Below, one piece after another: positions 44,852-53,443 of a DNA stretch of 64,000 nt (positions are counted from its first letter, which is position 1; the number at the start of each line of letters is the position of its first letter). The translations under genes and the position numbers were made by a program. Source of the DNA: Chitinophagaceae bacterium (GTDB lineage: Bacteria > Bacteroidota > Bacteroidia > Chitinophagales > Chitinophagaceae); contig CP065012.1 in the NCBI GenBank assembly GCA_016699815.1, positions 1,860,001-1,924,000 on the forward strand, given 5' to 3'. Under the pieces are notes generated by a model, which searched no databases, was not told the DNA's origin, and saw only the letters and a list, made by a program, of their open reading frames with translations.

Positions 44852-46987
44852 GTGTATAACCAATCAAGAAAAATAATTATAATGCTGGTTTTTATCGGCA
44901 TGATGCTGGTAATTATTGCCCAGCTGGCCAACCTCCAGCTTTTTTCTGATGAATACAAAATAATGGCAGACGACCAGGGGAAATTTCGTAAAGTAATATA
45001 CCCCGACAGGGGTTTGGTATTTGACCGGAATAAAAAACCTATACTGCAAAATGCCATTATATACGACCTGATGATTACGCCCAATAAAATCAAAGGCATA
45101 GATACGGCCTTGCTCTGTAAAATTTTACAAATAGATTCTACCCAGTTCATGAAAAAACTGGTAGAAGTTATTATCCGCAATGGCAGGGCAAGGCCATCGG
45201 TTTTTGAAGCTATGCTCACCGATGATAAAATGGCCATGCTCAACGAAAGTATGTACCGCTTTGTCCCCGGGTTTTATTTACAGGAAAGATCCATCCGGAA
45301 GTTTCCCTACAATGCTGCTGCAAATATTTTGGGCTATACTGCCGAAGTAGATTCAAATTTTTTAAAAAAACATAAAGAGGAAGGCTACATGCCTGGTGAT
45401 TATGCCGGAATGACGGGCCTGGAGCGCTCTTACGAAAAAGTGCTCATGGGGCAGCGGGGCATAGAGTTTTGGAAAAGAGACAACAAAAACAGGCTTACCG
45501 AAAAACTGGAAGGGGGAAAATTTGATACGCTTCCCATTGCAGGTCAAAATTTATACTCTTCTATTGATATTGAATTGCAGCAGTTGGGCGAAAAACTTAT
45601 GCAGAACAAACTTGGCTCCATTGTTGCCATTGATCCGCAAACCGGGGGAATACTTTGTATGGTTACGGCGCCATCTTATGCGCCGGGTTACCTTACGGGA
45701 GCATTAAGGCGCAAACATTTTTCGGAGTTGTACCGTAACCCTGCGTTACCCTTGCTCAACAGGGCAGTGAGCGCTACCTATTCCCCGGGCTCTACGTTTA
45801 AAACTTTGCAGGCACTTGTGGGCCTTCATGAAGGGGTAATTACTACTGATTTTAGTGTAACCTGCCATGGCGCTTTTTATGGATGCGGCAGCGGCAGGCC
45901 CATGCGTTGCCTGGATTACGGAACTTTTAATTTACGTAATGCCATTACTGTATCCGACAATACTTATTTTGCTACCGTAATGCAAAGGGTAATCAACAAC
46001 CCTTTATATCCTTCGGTTGACAGCAGCCTTACCGTGTGGAACAAGTATATGTATGCATTTGGCCTTGGTCATAAATTGGGCGTTGATATACCTGCCGAAA
46101 AAGCAGGATTTATTCCTACTCCAAAATATTACGATAAAGCTTATGGAAAAGGCCGGTGGAATTATTGTAGTTTCCGCTCGGTAAGTATTGGCCAGGGTGA
46201 AGTAGATAATACACCACTACAAGTGGCAAATGAAATGGCATATATTGCCAACAAAGGCTGGTACATAATTCCACATGTAATTGATTCCATTGCCGGCGGC
46301 GATCAATTTGGATTACTTAACAAGTTTAAAATTAAACACCAGGCAATTGATATTGCCGATAGCATTTATGAAGCAGTACATGATGGTATGCAAGGTGTGG
46401 TAGAAAGAGGAACCGGGGCCGGTGCAAAAGTTAAAGACGTAGTAATTTGCGGAAAAACCGGAACAGTAGAAAATTATTATAGGGGCGTAAAACAACCCAA
46501 CCACTCCTTTTTTGCTGCATTTGCGCCAAGGATAAATCCCAAAATTGCTATAATGTGTGTGGTGGAAAATAGTGGAAGGTTTGGTGGTACCTATGCTGCT
46601 CCCATTGTAAGTTTTATGATTGAAAAATATTTAAAAGATTCCATCACCGATAAAGCAAGGCTGGCCCGTATTGAAACACTCAGTAACCAAAACCTTATGC
46701 CACCACGTATTTATTCTGAATTAAGAAGAATAGATTCACTCGACCATATTGGTGATTCTGCTTACCTGCTGCAAAAAGGATACATCAAAATTATTAAAGA
46801 CACTTTAGAAGCAGAAGACGAACCGGAAATACTTAAACAATCCGATATGGAAAAAGTGAAAAAGGAACTTTTGAACGAAAAAAATAAGAAAGACACTGTA
46901 GTAATAATTAGAAAGCCAGAGGCAATATTACCCGATAATAAAAAATTGTCTACAGAAGAAGACAGCACAAACCAACAACAAAAGTAA
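44852..46987 (+). CDS. mrdA: Penicillin-binding protein 2 (elongation transpeptidase)
   Basis: A 711-residue class B PBP. One N-terminal membrane helix (about 9-27), a pedestal domain with YPDRGLVFDRN, and the transpeptidase with STFK (SxxK, in YSPGSTFKTLQ), SDNTYF (SxN) and GKTGTVEN (KTG). The final 60 residues are a charged K/E/D-rich tail, common in Bacteroidota PBP2. It cross-links lateral wall glycan made by RodA. The start is GTG at 44852, as a stop codon lies just upstream. Its TAA overlaps the rodA ATG by one base (TAATG), implying translational coupling. Confidence 0.96.
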   Translation: MYNQSRKIIIMLVFIGMMLVIIAQLANLQLFSDEYKIMADDQGKFRKVIYPDRGLVFDRNKKPILQNAIIYDLMITPNKIKGIDTALLCKILQIDSTQFMKKLVEVIIRNGRARPSVFEAMLTDDKMAMLNESMYRFVPGFYLQERSIRKFPYNAAANILGYTAEVDSNFLKKHKEEGYMPGDYAGMTGLERSYEKVLMGQRGIEFWKRDNKNRLTEKLEGGKFDTLPIAGQNLYSSIDIELQQLGEKLMQNKLGSIVAIDPQTGGILCMVTAPSYAPGYLTGALRRKHFSELYRNPALPLLNRAVSATYSPGSTFKTLQALVGLHEGVITTDFSVTCHGAFYGCGSGRPMRCLDYGTFNLRNAITVSDNTYFATVMQRVINNPLYPSVDSSLTVWNKYMYAFGLGHKLGVDIPAEKAGFIPTPKYYDKAYGKGRWNYCSFRSVSIGQGEVDNTPLQVANEMAYIANKGWYIIPHVIDSIAGGDQFGLLNKFKIKHQAIDIADSIYEAVHDGMQGVVERGTGAGAKVKDVVICGKTGTVENYYRGVKQPNHSFFAAFAPRINPKIAIMCVVENSGRFGGTYAAPIVSFMIEKYLKDSITDKARLARIETLSNQNLMPPRIYSELRRIDSLDHIGDSAYLLQKGYIKIIKDTLEAEDEPEILKQSDMEKVKKELLNEKNKKDTVVIIRKPEAILPDNKKLSTEEDSTNQQQK

Positions 46988-48332
46988 TGAGCAGGCAGGT
47001 TCCTTCCATATCAAAAGGGGTAGATTGGCTGATGATCTGGCTTTATGCTGCTATTGTAATAGTTGGGCTGGTATGTATTTTTTCTGTGGAATACCGCAGC
47101 GGCGATGATGTGCTGCAAAGTTTTTTTGGGTTCAAAAAAAATTACAGCAAACAGTTTTATTTTTTTCTTGCCTGTATTGTACTGGCCATTTTTATTTTAC
47201 TTACTGATAGTAAGTTTTTTACAGCAATGGCTAACCTTTCTTATTTAACGGGCATCCTCCTTATTATTGCCACATTTATTATAGGTAAAGAAATTAAAGG
47301 CTCCAAAAGCTGGATACCACTTGGTTTTATGAACCTTCAGCCGGTGGAGCTGTGTAAAATATTTACTGCACTTGCGCTGGCTAAGTATTTATCACGCCCC
47401 GAAATAGATTTTAAAAAACCCAAAAACCAACTCTTAGCTGCGGCAATAGCTTTTACACCGGCAGTATTTTCAATTTTGCAGGGCGAAACCGGTCTTGCGT
47501 TAATTTATTTTTCTTTTTAATTCCCATGTACCGGGAAGGTCTCCCGCCTGCGTATCTTATTGCTGGAATTTCGATGGCTGTATTATTAGTGGTTTCCTTA
47601 TTGTTTCATACCAAAACATTGCTCATTGCATTTGCCATAATTGCGGCGCTGCTAATTTATTTTAACTGGCGCCAAATAAAACGCAGGTCTTCGCTGCTTT
47701 GGGTAATACTTCTGGGCTGGTTGTTTTGCTCATTATTTGTTGGCGTAGCCATTCCTTTTGTTTTTAAGCATGTGTTTAAACCCTACCAAGCCAACCGCAT
47801 TTTTAGTATGGTAGGAGTGGACAACCCATTTTTAGATAAAAATATTATTTTATCCGCCGAAGAAATTAAAGAGATGCAAAAAAAGGCCCAGGGCCAAAAT
47901 TATAATGTAAAGCAGTCTAAAATTGCCATTGGATCCGGCGGGCTTACGGGAAAGGGGTTTTTAAAAGGTACACAAACGCAGGGCGATTTTGTGCCGGAGC
48001 AGCATACCGATTTTATTTTTACTTCCATGGGTGAAAGTTTTGGTTTTATGGGCAGTATTACCGTAATACTCCTCTACCTCACTATGCTTTTGCGTATCAT
48101 TAAAATTGCAGAAAGGCAACGAAGTGTTTTTAGCAGGGTTTATGCCTATTCTGTAGCATCTATCATGTTTTTTCATGTAAGTGTAAATATTTGTGTAACC
48201 ATTGGGCTGGCACCGGTTATTGGCATTACCCTTCCACTCATGAGTTATGGCGGTTCTTCTTTAATTACTTTTACCATTTTAATTTTTATCTTATTAAAAT
48301 TAGATTCCGACAGGCAGATGGTTTTGCGATAA
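46987..48332 (+). pseudogene. rodA: rodA, interrupted by a one-base frameshift in a T run
   Basis: Together the two frames encode a full SEDS glycosyltransferase RodA of about 448 residues, which polymerises glycan with PBP2. The first frame (46987-47517) ends after GETGLALIYFSF with TAA at 47518. The rest (from LIPMYREGLPP, the second frame from about 47517 to 48332) continues the protein in the -1 frame and ends with VGITLPLMSYGGSSLITF, the SEDS C-terminal signature. The junction lies in TCTTTTTAA (47512-47520): one extra T would restore SFLIPMYREG exactly. Both halves keep normal coding quality and family motifs. The cause may be a homopolymer sequencing error, a recent mutation, or slippage during expression. 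Confidence 0.88.
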
Positions 48333-48381
48333 CAAATGCTGTTGCAATAAATGTTTTTTTTAACCTTAGCGCATTGTAATA

Positions 48382-49128
48382 ATGAAAATTTTTCCACTTA
48401 GCGAAGGCGCATTTAGTATAGACAGTACTAAAATTTTTATCCCGTTTAATAAGAAGGATGAGGATATACAAAATAGGCCGGTTGGGAGCCTGCTGGTAGA
48501 AGTGCAGCCTTTTTGCGTGGTAACCTCAAAAGATATTTTACTTTTCGATACGGGCCTGGGTTTCACAAATAATGATGGTGTGTTACAATTGCACCAAAAT
48601 TTATTAGATAATGGCATACAACCCGGAGACGTTACCAAAGTTTTACTAAGCCATTTACACAAAGATCATTCCGGCGGCCTAACAATGAAAGATGCTGCAA
48701 CAAAACAGCAAATACTTAGTTTCACTAATGCGGTTTATTATGTTTTTGAAAAAGAACTGGATTATGGATTTGAGCACAATGGCAAATCTTACGTTGCCGG
48801 GGATTTTTCTATTTTAAAAAATGCTGCTAATGTAGTTTTGCTTAAAGAAGATACGGGAACAATTGACGGTTATATACAGTACGCACTTTCGGGCGCACAT
48901 TCCAAATTTCATATTGTATTTTGGATAGATGATGGGAACCAGGCAATTTTTTTTGGTGGTGATGAAGCGCCGCAATTGCAGCAAATGAAAAATAAATTTG
49001 TAGCCAAGTATGATTTTAATGGAAAAAAGGCAATGGAATTAAGGCAGCAATGGTGGAAAGAAGGCACAGAAAAACATTGGACATTTTTGTTTTATCATGA
49101 TATTAAAACGCCATATATCACTCTTTAA
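48382..49128 (+). CDS. MBL-fold metallo-hydrolase
   Basis: A 248-residue metallo-beta-lactamase superfamily protein without signal peptide. The zinc motif is SHLHKDHSGG (His91, His93, Asp95, His96); a later ALSGAHSKFHIVFW His and FGGDEAP Asp can supply the remaining ligands, and YHDIKTP near the end gives a C-terminal His. It resembles cytoplasmic lactonase- or glyoxalase II-like members; the substrate cannot be deduced. It follows rodA by 49 bases and ends before a bidirectional terminator. Confidence 0.85.
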   Translation: MKIFPLSEGAFSIDSTKIFIPFNKKDEDIQNRPVGSLLVEVQPFCVVTSKDILLFDTGLGFTNNDGVLQLHQNLLDNGIQPGDVTKVLLSHLHKDHSGGLTMKDAATKQQILSFTNAVYYVFEKELDYGFEHNGKSYVAGDFSILKNAANVVLLKEDTGTIDGYIQYALSGAHSKFHIVFWIDDGNQAIFFGGDEAPQLQQMKNKFVAKYDFNGKKAMELRQQWWKEGTEKHWTFLFYHDIKTPYITL

Positions 49129-49293
49129 AAATAAGAAGGCCTGCCCTAAAAAGAGCTGGCCGTTGCTAACCTATGAAAAACACCTAAAGCAAATTTAGGG
49201 GAAAATTAATTACAGCCAACTTTTATTAGTATTTTTTTTCAAGTATATTGTACTTGCTATGTAGGCCGTTAAGGATAGAAAAAATTCTAAAGG

Positions 49294-49321
49294 AAAACCT
49301 CACTATCAAAAGTGAGGTTTT
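49294..49321. terminator. Bidirectional terminator between the MBL gene and the Spy-like gene
   Basis: AAAACCTCAC (49294-49303) and GTGAGGTTTT (49312-49321) form a perfect 10-bp stem around an 8-base loop, with A and T runs on both flanks. It lies between two convergent genes. Confidence 0.85.
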
Positions 49322-49346
49322 ATGAAAAAAAATAGTCAAGTATTTC

Positions 49347-49790
49347 TTACTCCCAATCAGTACCGGAGTTAAGTTTTTTGTTTTTAAGTTTACCTCCGTT
49401 TGCTCTTTGCTGGCGAATTTTTTGCAACCGTTCCACAAGTTTTTTCCTGAACTCAGCATCTACTTTATAAAAATTATTGGTGCGATCCGAGCCCAAAATT
49501 TTAATAAACCTTTCCTGGTATTTCTTCTTAATGTTTAAAATAGTTTGTTGCCGCTCCAGCTCATTTATATCGGGTTTTACGGCCCTCACTTCGTTATCAA
49601 ACTCTGTATGAACTGGCCAAAACTTTTGCGCTTCTGCCTCGGTTAATTTTAATTCTCTTGAAATAAAGGCTATATATAAAGCCTGTATTTTTTGGCTGGG
49701 GTCGTTTTGCTGTTTGTCATTCCCCGGTTGGGCAAATAAGGGTAATATTATTCCCAGTAAAAATATTGAAGAAAGTAAGATTTTTTTCAT
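49347..49790 (-). CDS. Spy/CpxP-like small periplasmic protein
   Basis: A 147-residue exported protein with a signal peptide ending LFAQ (residue 21). The mature part is highly charged and helical, with ISRELKLTEAEAQKFWPVH and later KKKYQERFIKILGSDRTNNFY, the pattern of the Spy/LTXXQ superfamily as seen in Bacteroidota, in which L-T-x-x-Q-A is relaxed and F-W-P follows. Such proteins are periplasmic chaperones or stress sensors that often belong to sigma-factor operons. Here it is third after the ECF sigma factor and the four-repeat membrane protein. Confidence 0.75.
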   Translation of the reverse strand: MKKILLSSIFLLGIILPLFAQPGNDKQQNDPSQKIQALYIAFISRELKLTEAEAQKFWPVHTEFDNEVRAVKPDINELERQQTILNIKKKYQERFIKILGSDRTNNFYKVDAEFRKKLVERLQKIRQQRANGGKLKNKKLNSGTDWE

Positions 49791-49822
49791 TTGCTTAAGT
49801 TTAAAACTGGTGTTAAGGGTAA

Positions 49823-50680
49823 TTAATTTCTGTTTAAATTATGGTTGTTTAAAAATTCATCCAAAGTTTTGTCATCTAAAAAATAATCTACGGCATCGGG
49901 CAGGTTTTCTGCATTTTCCGATGCACTGTTTGCAACTAAGGCAGCCTGTACATCTTCCCCGTTATTGGAAAGGTACTTTTCAATAACATCTGCGCCAAGC
50001 GTTGCCAGTTCGGCATCAAAGCTATTATTTTTAAGGATTTTTTTTGCATTGGCAATTACACTATTATCTACCACAGAAGTTTGGTTTTTATTCAAATTAA
50101 AAAATACCAGTAGCCCAAGTAACCCTACAATTACCGCAGCGGCAGCATAACGAAGTATCCTAAAATGGCCTTGCATTTTTACAACTTTGGTTGCCGCAGG
50201 CAAAGCGCTTATTATGTTATTGGTTACTTTATTAAAATAACCTTCAGGAACCGTAAACTGATTTTTATTGCCAATTGATACTACTGTTGCCGAAATCATT
50301 TCTGTTTCTGTAACAACGGAACATTTTTGGGTAAGTTCAGCAGCTAAATGTTCAAAATAGCTATTGGGCACAGTAAAAATATTGGCATTACCAATATTTG
50401 CCAGTACCGGGGATAGAGTATGTATTTCATCTTTTGCACAGGTTTCAAGCGCTTTAATTTTATCCATTATGTTGCCGGAAAGGTTTTCAAAATACCCTTG
50501 CGGTACTTTTTCAAAAACCGGGTAAACAATATTTTCGGCTTCAGTTGTATTAATAAAAATTGATTCGGCAAGCCGGTTAAAATATCCTTGCGGCACGACA
50601 AATACATTTACAAACGGAATACCGGCAACCACCGGACTTATTGTATTAAGTTCATTTAATATGTCTTTTCTGTCTGTCAT
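49823..50680 (-). CDS. Membrane protein with four VPxGYF repeats, probable anti-sigma factor
   Basis: A 285-residue single-pass membrane protein. The cytoplasmic part (1-177) holds four repeats of the form VPxGYFxxL: VVPQGYFNRLAESI (28-41), KVPQGYFENLSGNI (58-71), TVPNSYFEHLAAEL (103-116) and TVPEGYFNKVTNNI (143-156). Repeats 1, 3 and 4 are preceded by a related strand pair (SPVxAxIxxxNxF). The membrane helix is 178-195; the periplasmic tail is 196-285. Order and topology, straight after an ECF sigma factor gene, fit an anti-sigma factor, but no zinc or ASD signature is seen. Family known to me only as hypothetical. Confidence 0.7.
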   Translation of the reverse strand: MTDRKDILNELNTISPVVAGIPFVNVFVVPQGYFNRLAESIFINTTEAENIVYPVFEKVPQGYFENLSGNIMDKIKALETCAKDEIHTLSPVLANIGNANIFTVPNSYFEHLAAELTQKCSVVTETEMISATVVSIGNKNQFTVPEGYFNKVTNNIISALPAATKVVKMQGHFRILRYAAAAVIVGLLGLLVFFNLNKNQTSVVDNSVIANAKKILKNNSFDAELATLGADVIEKYLSNNGEDVQAALVANSASENAENLPDAVDYFLDDKTLDEFLNNHNLNRN

Positions 50681-50711
50681 CGTTTTTTAGATACTTTTAT
50701 TGGGCAAAAGT

Positions 50712-51266
50712 TTAACGGTTTAGGATATAATCTTCAATTTTTTTTACAGCGTGGTGATAGCTGGCTTTTAGGGCTCCTTCGCTGGTTTCCAGCACTTTAC
50801 TCATCTCTTCATAGGGCATTTCATTAAAATAACGCAAATTAAAAACGGCCCTTTGTTTTTCGGGCAGTTGCTGTATGGCCAACTGCAGTTTCCATTCTGA
50901 TTTTTTACCATCAAAATTTTTATCAGACTGGAGCTTATTGGCCAGATGATTTTCCGCATCACCACTTAATGAAATCGTATTCCTCTTTTTTGCCTGCTCT
51001 AAAAAAGTAAGGCTTTCATTGGTAGCAATACGGTATAGCCAGGTGTAAAGCTGGCTGTCTTCCCTAAAATTATCGAGGTTTTTCCAAACCTTAATAAACA
51101 TATTTTGAAGCACATCGTTGGCATCTTCATGATCTACTACCATGCGGCGTATATGCCAATACAGTTTTTCCTGGTATTTCTTTACAATAGCAGTAAAGGC
51201 TTTTTCTTTTGTTACAGGGTTTTTAAACTGCTGTAACAATTCTTTGTCGTCTTGTTGTTGGGCCAT
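50712..51266 (-). CDS. ECF-type RNA polymerase sigma factor
   Basis: A 184-residue sigma-70 family factor with the two-domain ECF layout. Region 2 (about 20-95) includes YQEKLYWHIRRMV and DHEDANDVLQNMFIKVWKN, which contacts core polymerase and the -10 DNA. A linker follows, then region 4 (about 125-182) with LPEKQRAVFNLRYFNEMPYEE, MSKVLETSEGALKASYHHA as the -35 recognition helix. It heads the leftward operon with the four-repeat membrane protein (31 bases downstream) and the Spy-like gene. A TATTTTTG promoter element lies 18 bases upstream and a perfect palindrome further up. Confidence 0.95.
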   Translation of the reverse strand: MAQQQDDKELLQQFKNPVTKEKAFTAIVKKYQEKLYWHIRRMVVDHEDANDVLQNMFIKVWKNLDNFREDSQLYTWLYRIATNESLTFLEQAKKRNTISLSGDAENHLANKLQSDKNFDGKKSEWKLQLAIQQLPEKQRAVFNLRYFNEMPYEEMSKVLETSEGALKASYHHAVKKIEDYILNR

Positions 51267-51283
51267 AATATTTTTGTGTATTG

Positions 51284-51291
51284 CAAAAATA
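51284..51291 (-). promoter_or_regulatory. TATTTTTG -7 element of the sigma-factor operon
   Basis: The minus strand reads TATTTTTG, an exact TAnnTTTG match, ending 17 bases before the sigma-factor ATG at 51266. No TTG lies at -33, which may mean dependence on an activator or another sigma factor. Confidence 0.4.
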
Positions 51292-51319
51292 ACTAAACCT
51301 GAATTAGGACTAATCTATC

Positions 51320-51342
51320 TGTGTAAAGTTTAACTTTACACA
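51320..51342. promoter_or_regulatory. Perfect 23-bp palindrome, candidate operator
   Basis: TGTGTAAAGTT (51320-51330), one base T, AACTTTACACA (51332-51342): an 11-bp perfect inverted repeat with a single central base. With no loop it cannot be an RNA hairpin of normal shape and looks like a dimeric protein binding site. It sits in the divergent gap between the ECF sigma gene and the S1/P1 nuclease gene, about 28 bases upstream of the sigma -7 element. Confidence 0.6.
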
Positions 51343-51407
51343 TAATTATCCAAAAAGATATTGTTTTTTTGGGGAACTTATACAAGGTTGAAATTAAATT
51401 ATTGAAC

Positions 51408-52202
51408 ATGAAAAAATTAGCAGTAAAGATTGTATTCTACTCATTATTGGTATATATGCCGCTACAGGCAAATGCATGGGGTTTATTGGGCCACCGCATT
51501 GTAGGCCAAATTGCAGAAAGCTATTTAACCAAAAAAGCCAAAAAAGAAATTAATAAAATACTGGGTACCGAAAGCCTGGCAATGGCCAGCAACTGGCCGG
51601 ACTTTATTAAAAGTGATTCCACCAAAAAATACCTCGACCCCTGGCATTATGTAAACCTATCACCGGGCTTAAGTTTCGATTCGGTAAAGCATTTTTTAGA
51701 AACGGCCACACAGGATAATATTTATAATAAGATAAACCTATTGGTTGCAGAATTATACAACAAAAATCTATCGCTTGAGCAAAAACAATTTAACCTCAAG
51801 TTTTTAATTCATTTAATAGGCGACCTGCACCAACCTCTGCATGTGGGCAGGCTCGAAGACCGGGGAGGCAATTCTGTTAAAGTAAAATGGTTTGGCGCTT
51901 CATCAAACCTGCACAGGGTTTGGGACGAAGGGCTGATAGAGTTTCAGCAATTAAGTTATACCGAATATGCCAGGGCCATAAACTTTAGCAGCAAAGAACA
52001 AAGGGAAAACTTAAATACCAAAACTTTAGCAGCCTGGGTTTTTGCCAGCTACCAGGTAGCTTCTGGTATTTATGCAGATATTACCGAGCCCGATCAAAAA
52101 TTAAATTATGCATACAATTATAAATACCTTGCCGTTATAAATAATCAACTGCTGGAGGGCGGTATCCACCTTGCCAATTTACTCAACGAAATATTTGGAT
52201 AA
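51408..52202 (+). CDS. Secreted S1/P1-family nuclease
   Basis: A 264-residue exported zinc nuclease cleaving single-stranded DNA and RNA at neutral or acid pH. The signal peptide ends at NA, so mature protein starts with Trp24, whose free amino group is a zinc ligand in this family. All nine expected ligands are visible: Trp24, His29, Asp65, His80, His135, Asp139, His145, His169 and Asp173 (GHRIVG, NWPDF, DPWHYVN, HLIGDLHQPLH, NLHRVWD). It probably salvages phosphate and nucleosides outside the cell. The ATG at 51408 is chosen because it gives the signal peptide. It is divergent from the sigma-factor operon. Confidence 0.94.
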   Translation: MKKLAVKIVFYSLLVYMPLQANAWGLLGHRIVGQIAESYLTKKAKKEINKILGTESLAMASNWPDFIKSDSTKKYLDPWHYVNLSPGLSFDSVKHFLETATQDNIYNKINLLVAELYNKNLSLEQKQFNLKFLIHLIGDLHQPLHVGRLEDRGGNSVKVKWFGASSNLHRVWDEGLIEFQQLSYTEYARAINFSSKEQRENLNTKTLAAWVFASYQVASGIYADITEPDQKLNYAYNYKYLAVINNQLLEGGIHLANLLNEIFG

Positions 52203-52210
52203 ATAAAACA

Positions 52211-52248
52211 ATCCCAAAAAAAAGCCTGGGATTTTTTCCGGGCTTTTT
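52211..52248. terminator. Overlapping hairpins ending the nuclease and atp transcripts
   Basis: Two alternative stems share this stretch: AATCCCA (52211-52217) with TGGGATT (52228-52234) followed by T4, and AAAAGCCTGG (52221-52230) with CCGGGCTTTT (52239-52248, one U-G pair) followed by T and A runs. They cannot form together. Between convergent genes they probably act as a two-way terminator. Confidence 0.7.
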
Positions 52249-52269
52249 AAAAATAAATTGAAACACTAA

Positions 52270-52833
52270 TTATCTTAACTGGTGAATATATTCGTTATTG
52301 AGAAACTGCTTTTTAATATCGTTCAGGTCTCTTAAAATACTTGCATCAACATAAATATCTGCCATTTGAAGGGTAAAACCGCCTACAAGTTCATGGTCAA
52401 CGCCAGTTTCCAGTTCTATATTTTTAACACCGGATTCGGTTTTTATTTTAGCCATTATTTCCTGCTGAATTTGCTGGCTTAAGGGGGCTGCAGTAGTAAG
52501 CTTTACTTTATGGATGCCTTTTAAGGTATTATACTGGGTAATAAAAGCTTCTGCAATTTCAGGCAGGTTGCCTTCCCTGCCTTTACGTACTAATAAGCTA
52601 ATAAATAAGTTGCTGAGTTCACTTACTTTGTTGCCGGTAATAGCGTTAATTATTTTTTCTTTTTTATCGGCGTTAATGATGGGGCTACGAAGCAAAGCCG
52701 TAAAATCGGGATTGGTTTTTTGCAGGGAAGAGAAAAATTTCATATCGGCTATCACTGCTTCCAATACATTTTTTTCCTGTGCAAGCCCTATAAGGCTTTT
52801 TGCATATCGTGTGGCTAAACGTGGATTTGTCAT
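52270..52833 (-). CDS. atpH: ATP synthase F1 subunit delta
   Basis: A 187-residue OSCP/delta subunit linking the F1 head to the b stalk. The six-helix N-terminal domain starts NPRLATRYAKSLIGLAQEK and the C-terminal part has the family segment VDHELVGGFTLQMADIYVDA, then DLNDIKKQFLN. It follows atpF by 37 bases. It is the last atp gene here: atpA and atpG, which usually follow in Bacteroidota operons, are not present in the window. Confidence 0.95.
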   Translation of the reverse strand: MTNPRLATRYAKSLIGLAQEKNVLEAVIADMKFFSSLQKTNPDFTALLRSPIINADKKEKIINAITGNKVSELSNLFISLLVRKGREGNLPEIAEAFITQYNTLKGIHKVKLTTAAPLSQQIQQEIMAKIKTESGVKNIELETGVDHELVGGFTLQMADIYVDASILRDLNDIKKQFLNNEYIHQLR

Positions 52834-52870
52834 AATTCAATACGCCGGCATAAAATCGGCGCCCTCATTT

Positions 52871-53365
52871 TTAGTTTAGTTTCACTTCATTAGTTAACTG
52901 GCGTATATACGATTCATATTCGGGTTTATTGGAAAGTTCTTTACGCAATACTTTTTCGCTTACTTCCACTACAAGGTTGCCCACCTGATTTTTAAGGTCG
53001 GTAATTGCGGCCATTTTTTGTTGTTCAATTGTAGCTTGGGCATCGGCCATAATTTTTGCCGCATGTACTTTTGCATCGTCTTTTGCCTGGTTAATAATTT
53101 TATCTTTTGTTTCTTTGGCTTCTTTGAGCATTGCAGCTCTTTCTTCACGGGCTGTGGCCAGTAAAGCTTCGTTTTCGCTTTTAAGCTGTGCCATTTCTTG
53201 TCTTACTTTATCGGCAGTGGCAATACTGTCAGCAATATTTTGTTCTCTTTCGTATAGTCCTTTTAAAATAGCCGACCATGCATATTTTTTTAAAATAAAA
53301 AATACGATGCCAAAAGCTACTAATGTCCAAAATAATAAACCCAGTGCGGGCAATAAAAGTTCCAT
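52871..53365 (-). CDS. atpF: ATP synthase F0 subunit b
   Basis: A 164-residue peripheral-stalk subunit. One N-terminal membrane helix (about 4-24, LLPALGLLFWTLVAFGIVFF) is followed by a long charged coiled coil (EREQNIADSIATADKVRQEM onward) and a short C-terminal end. Bacteroidota use one b type as a homodimer. It lies 78 bases downstream of atpE, and that gap holds an 11-bp hairpin. The stop precedes atpH. Confidence 0.95.
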   Translation of the reverse strand: MELLLPALGLLFWTLVAFGIVFFILKKYAWSAILKGLYEREQNIADSIATADKVRQEMAQLKSENEALLATAREERAAMLKEAKETKDKIINQAKDDAKVHAAKIMADAQATIEQQKMAAITDLKNQVGNLVVEVSEKVLRKELSNKPEYESYIRQLTNEVKLN

Positions 53366-53393
53366 ATATACAATATTAAATCTTTTTAAAAAT

Positions 53394-53432
53394 ATTACTG
53401 CACCTTTTGCCCTATGCTTCGGGTGCAGTAAT
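53394..53432 (-). other. Intercistronic hairpin between atpE and atpF
   Basis: ATTACTGCACC (53394-53404) pairs perfectly with GGTGCAGTAAT (53422-53432), an 11-bp stem with a 17-base loop. In the leftward mRNA it follows the atpE stop by 11 bases and is followed by ATTTTTAAAAAG. It could stabilise the upstream c-subunit message or weaken read-through into atpF, giving more c than b. Confidence 0.7.
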
Positions 53433-53443
53433 GCATTGGTGGC

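Noticed and set aside
47526..48332. Separate short FtsW/RodA-like gene
   Set aside because: It joins in sequence to the frame ending at 47520 and is only the second half of rodA.
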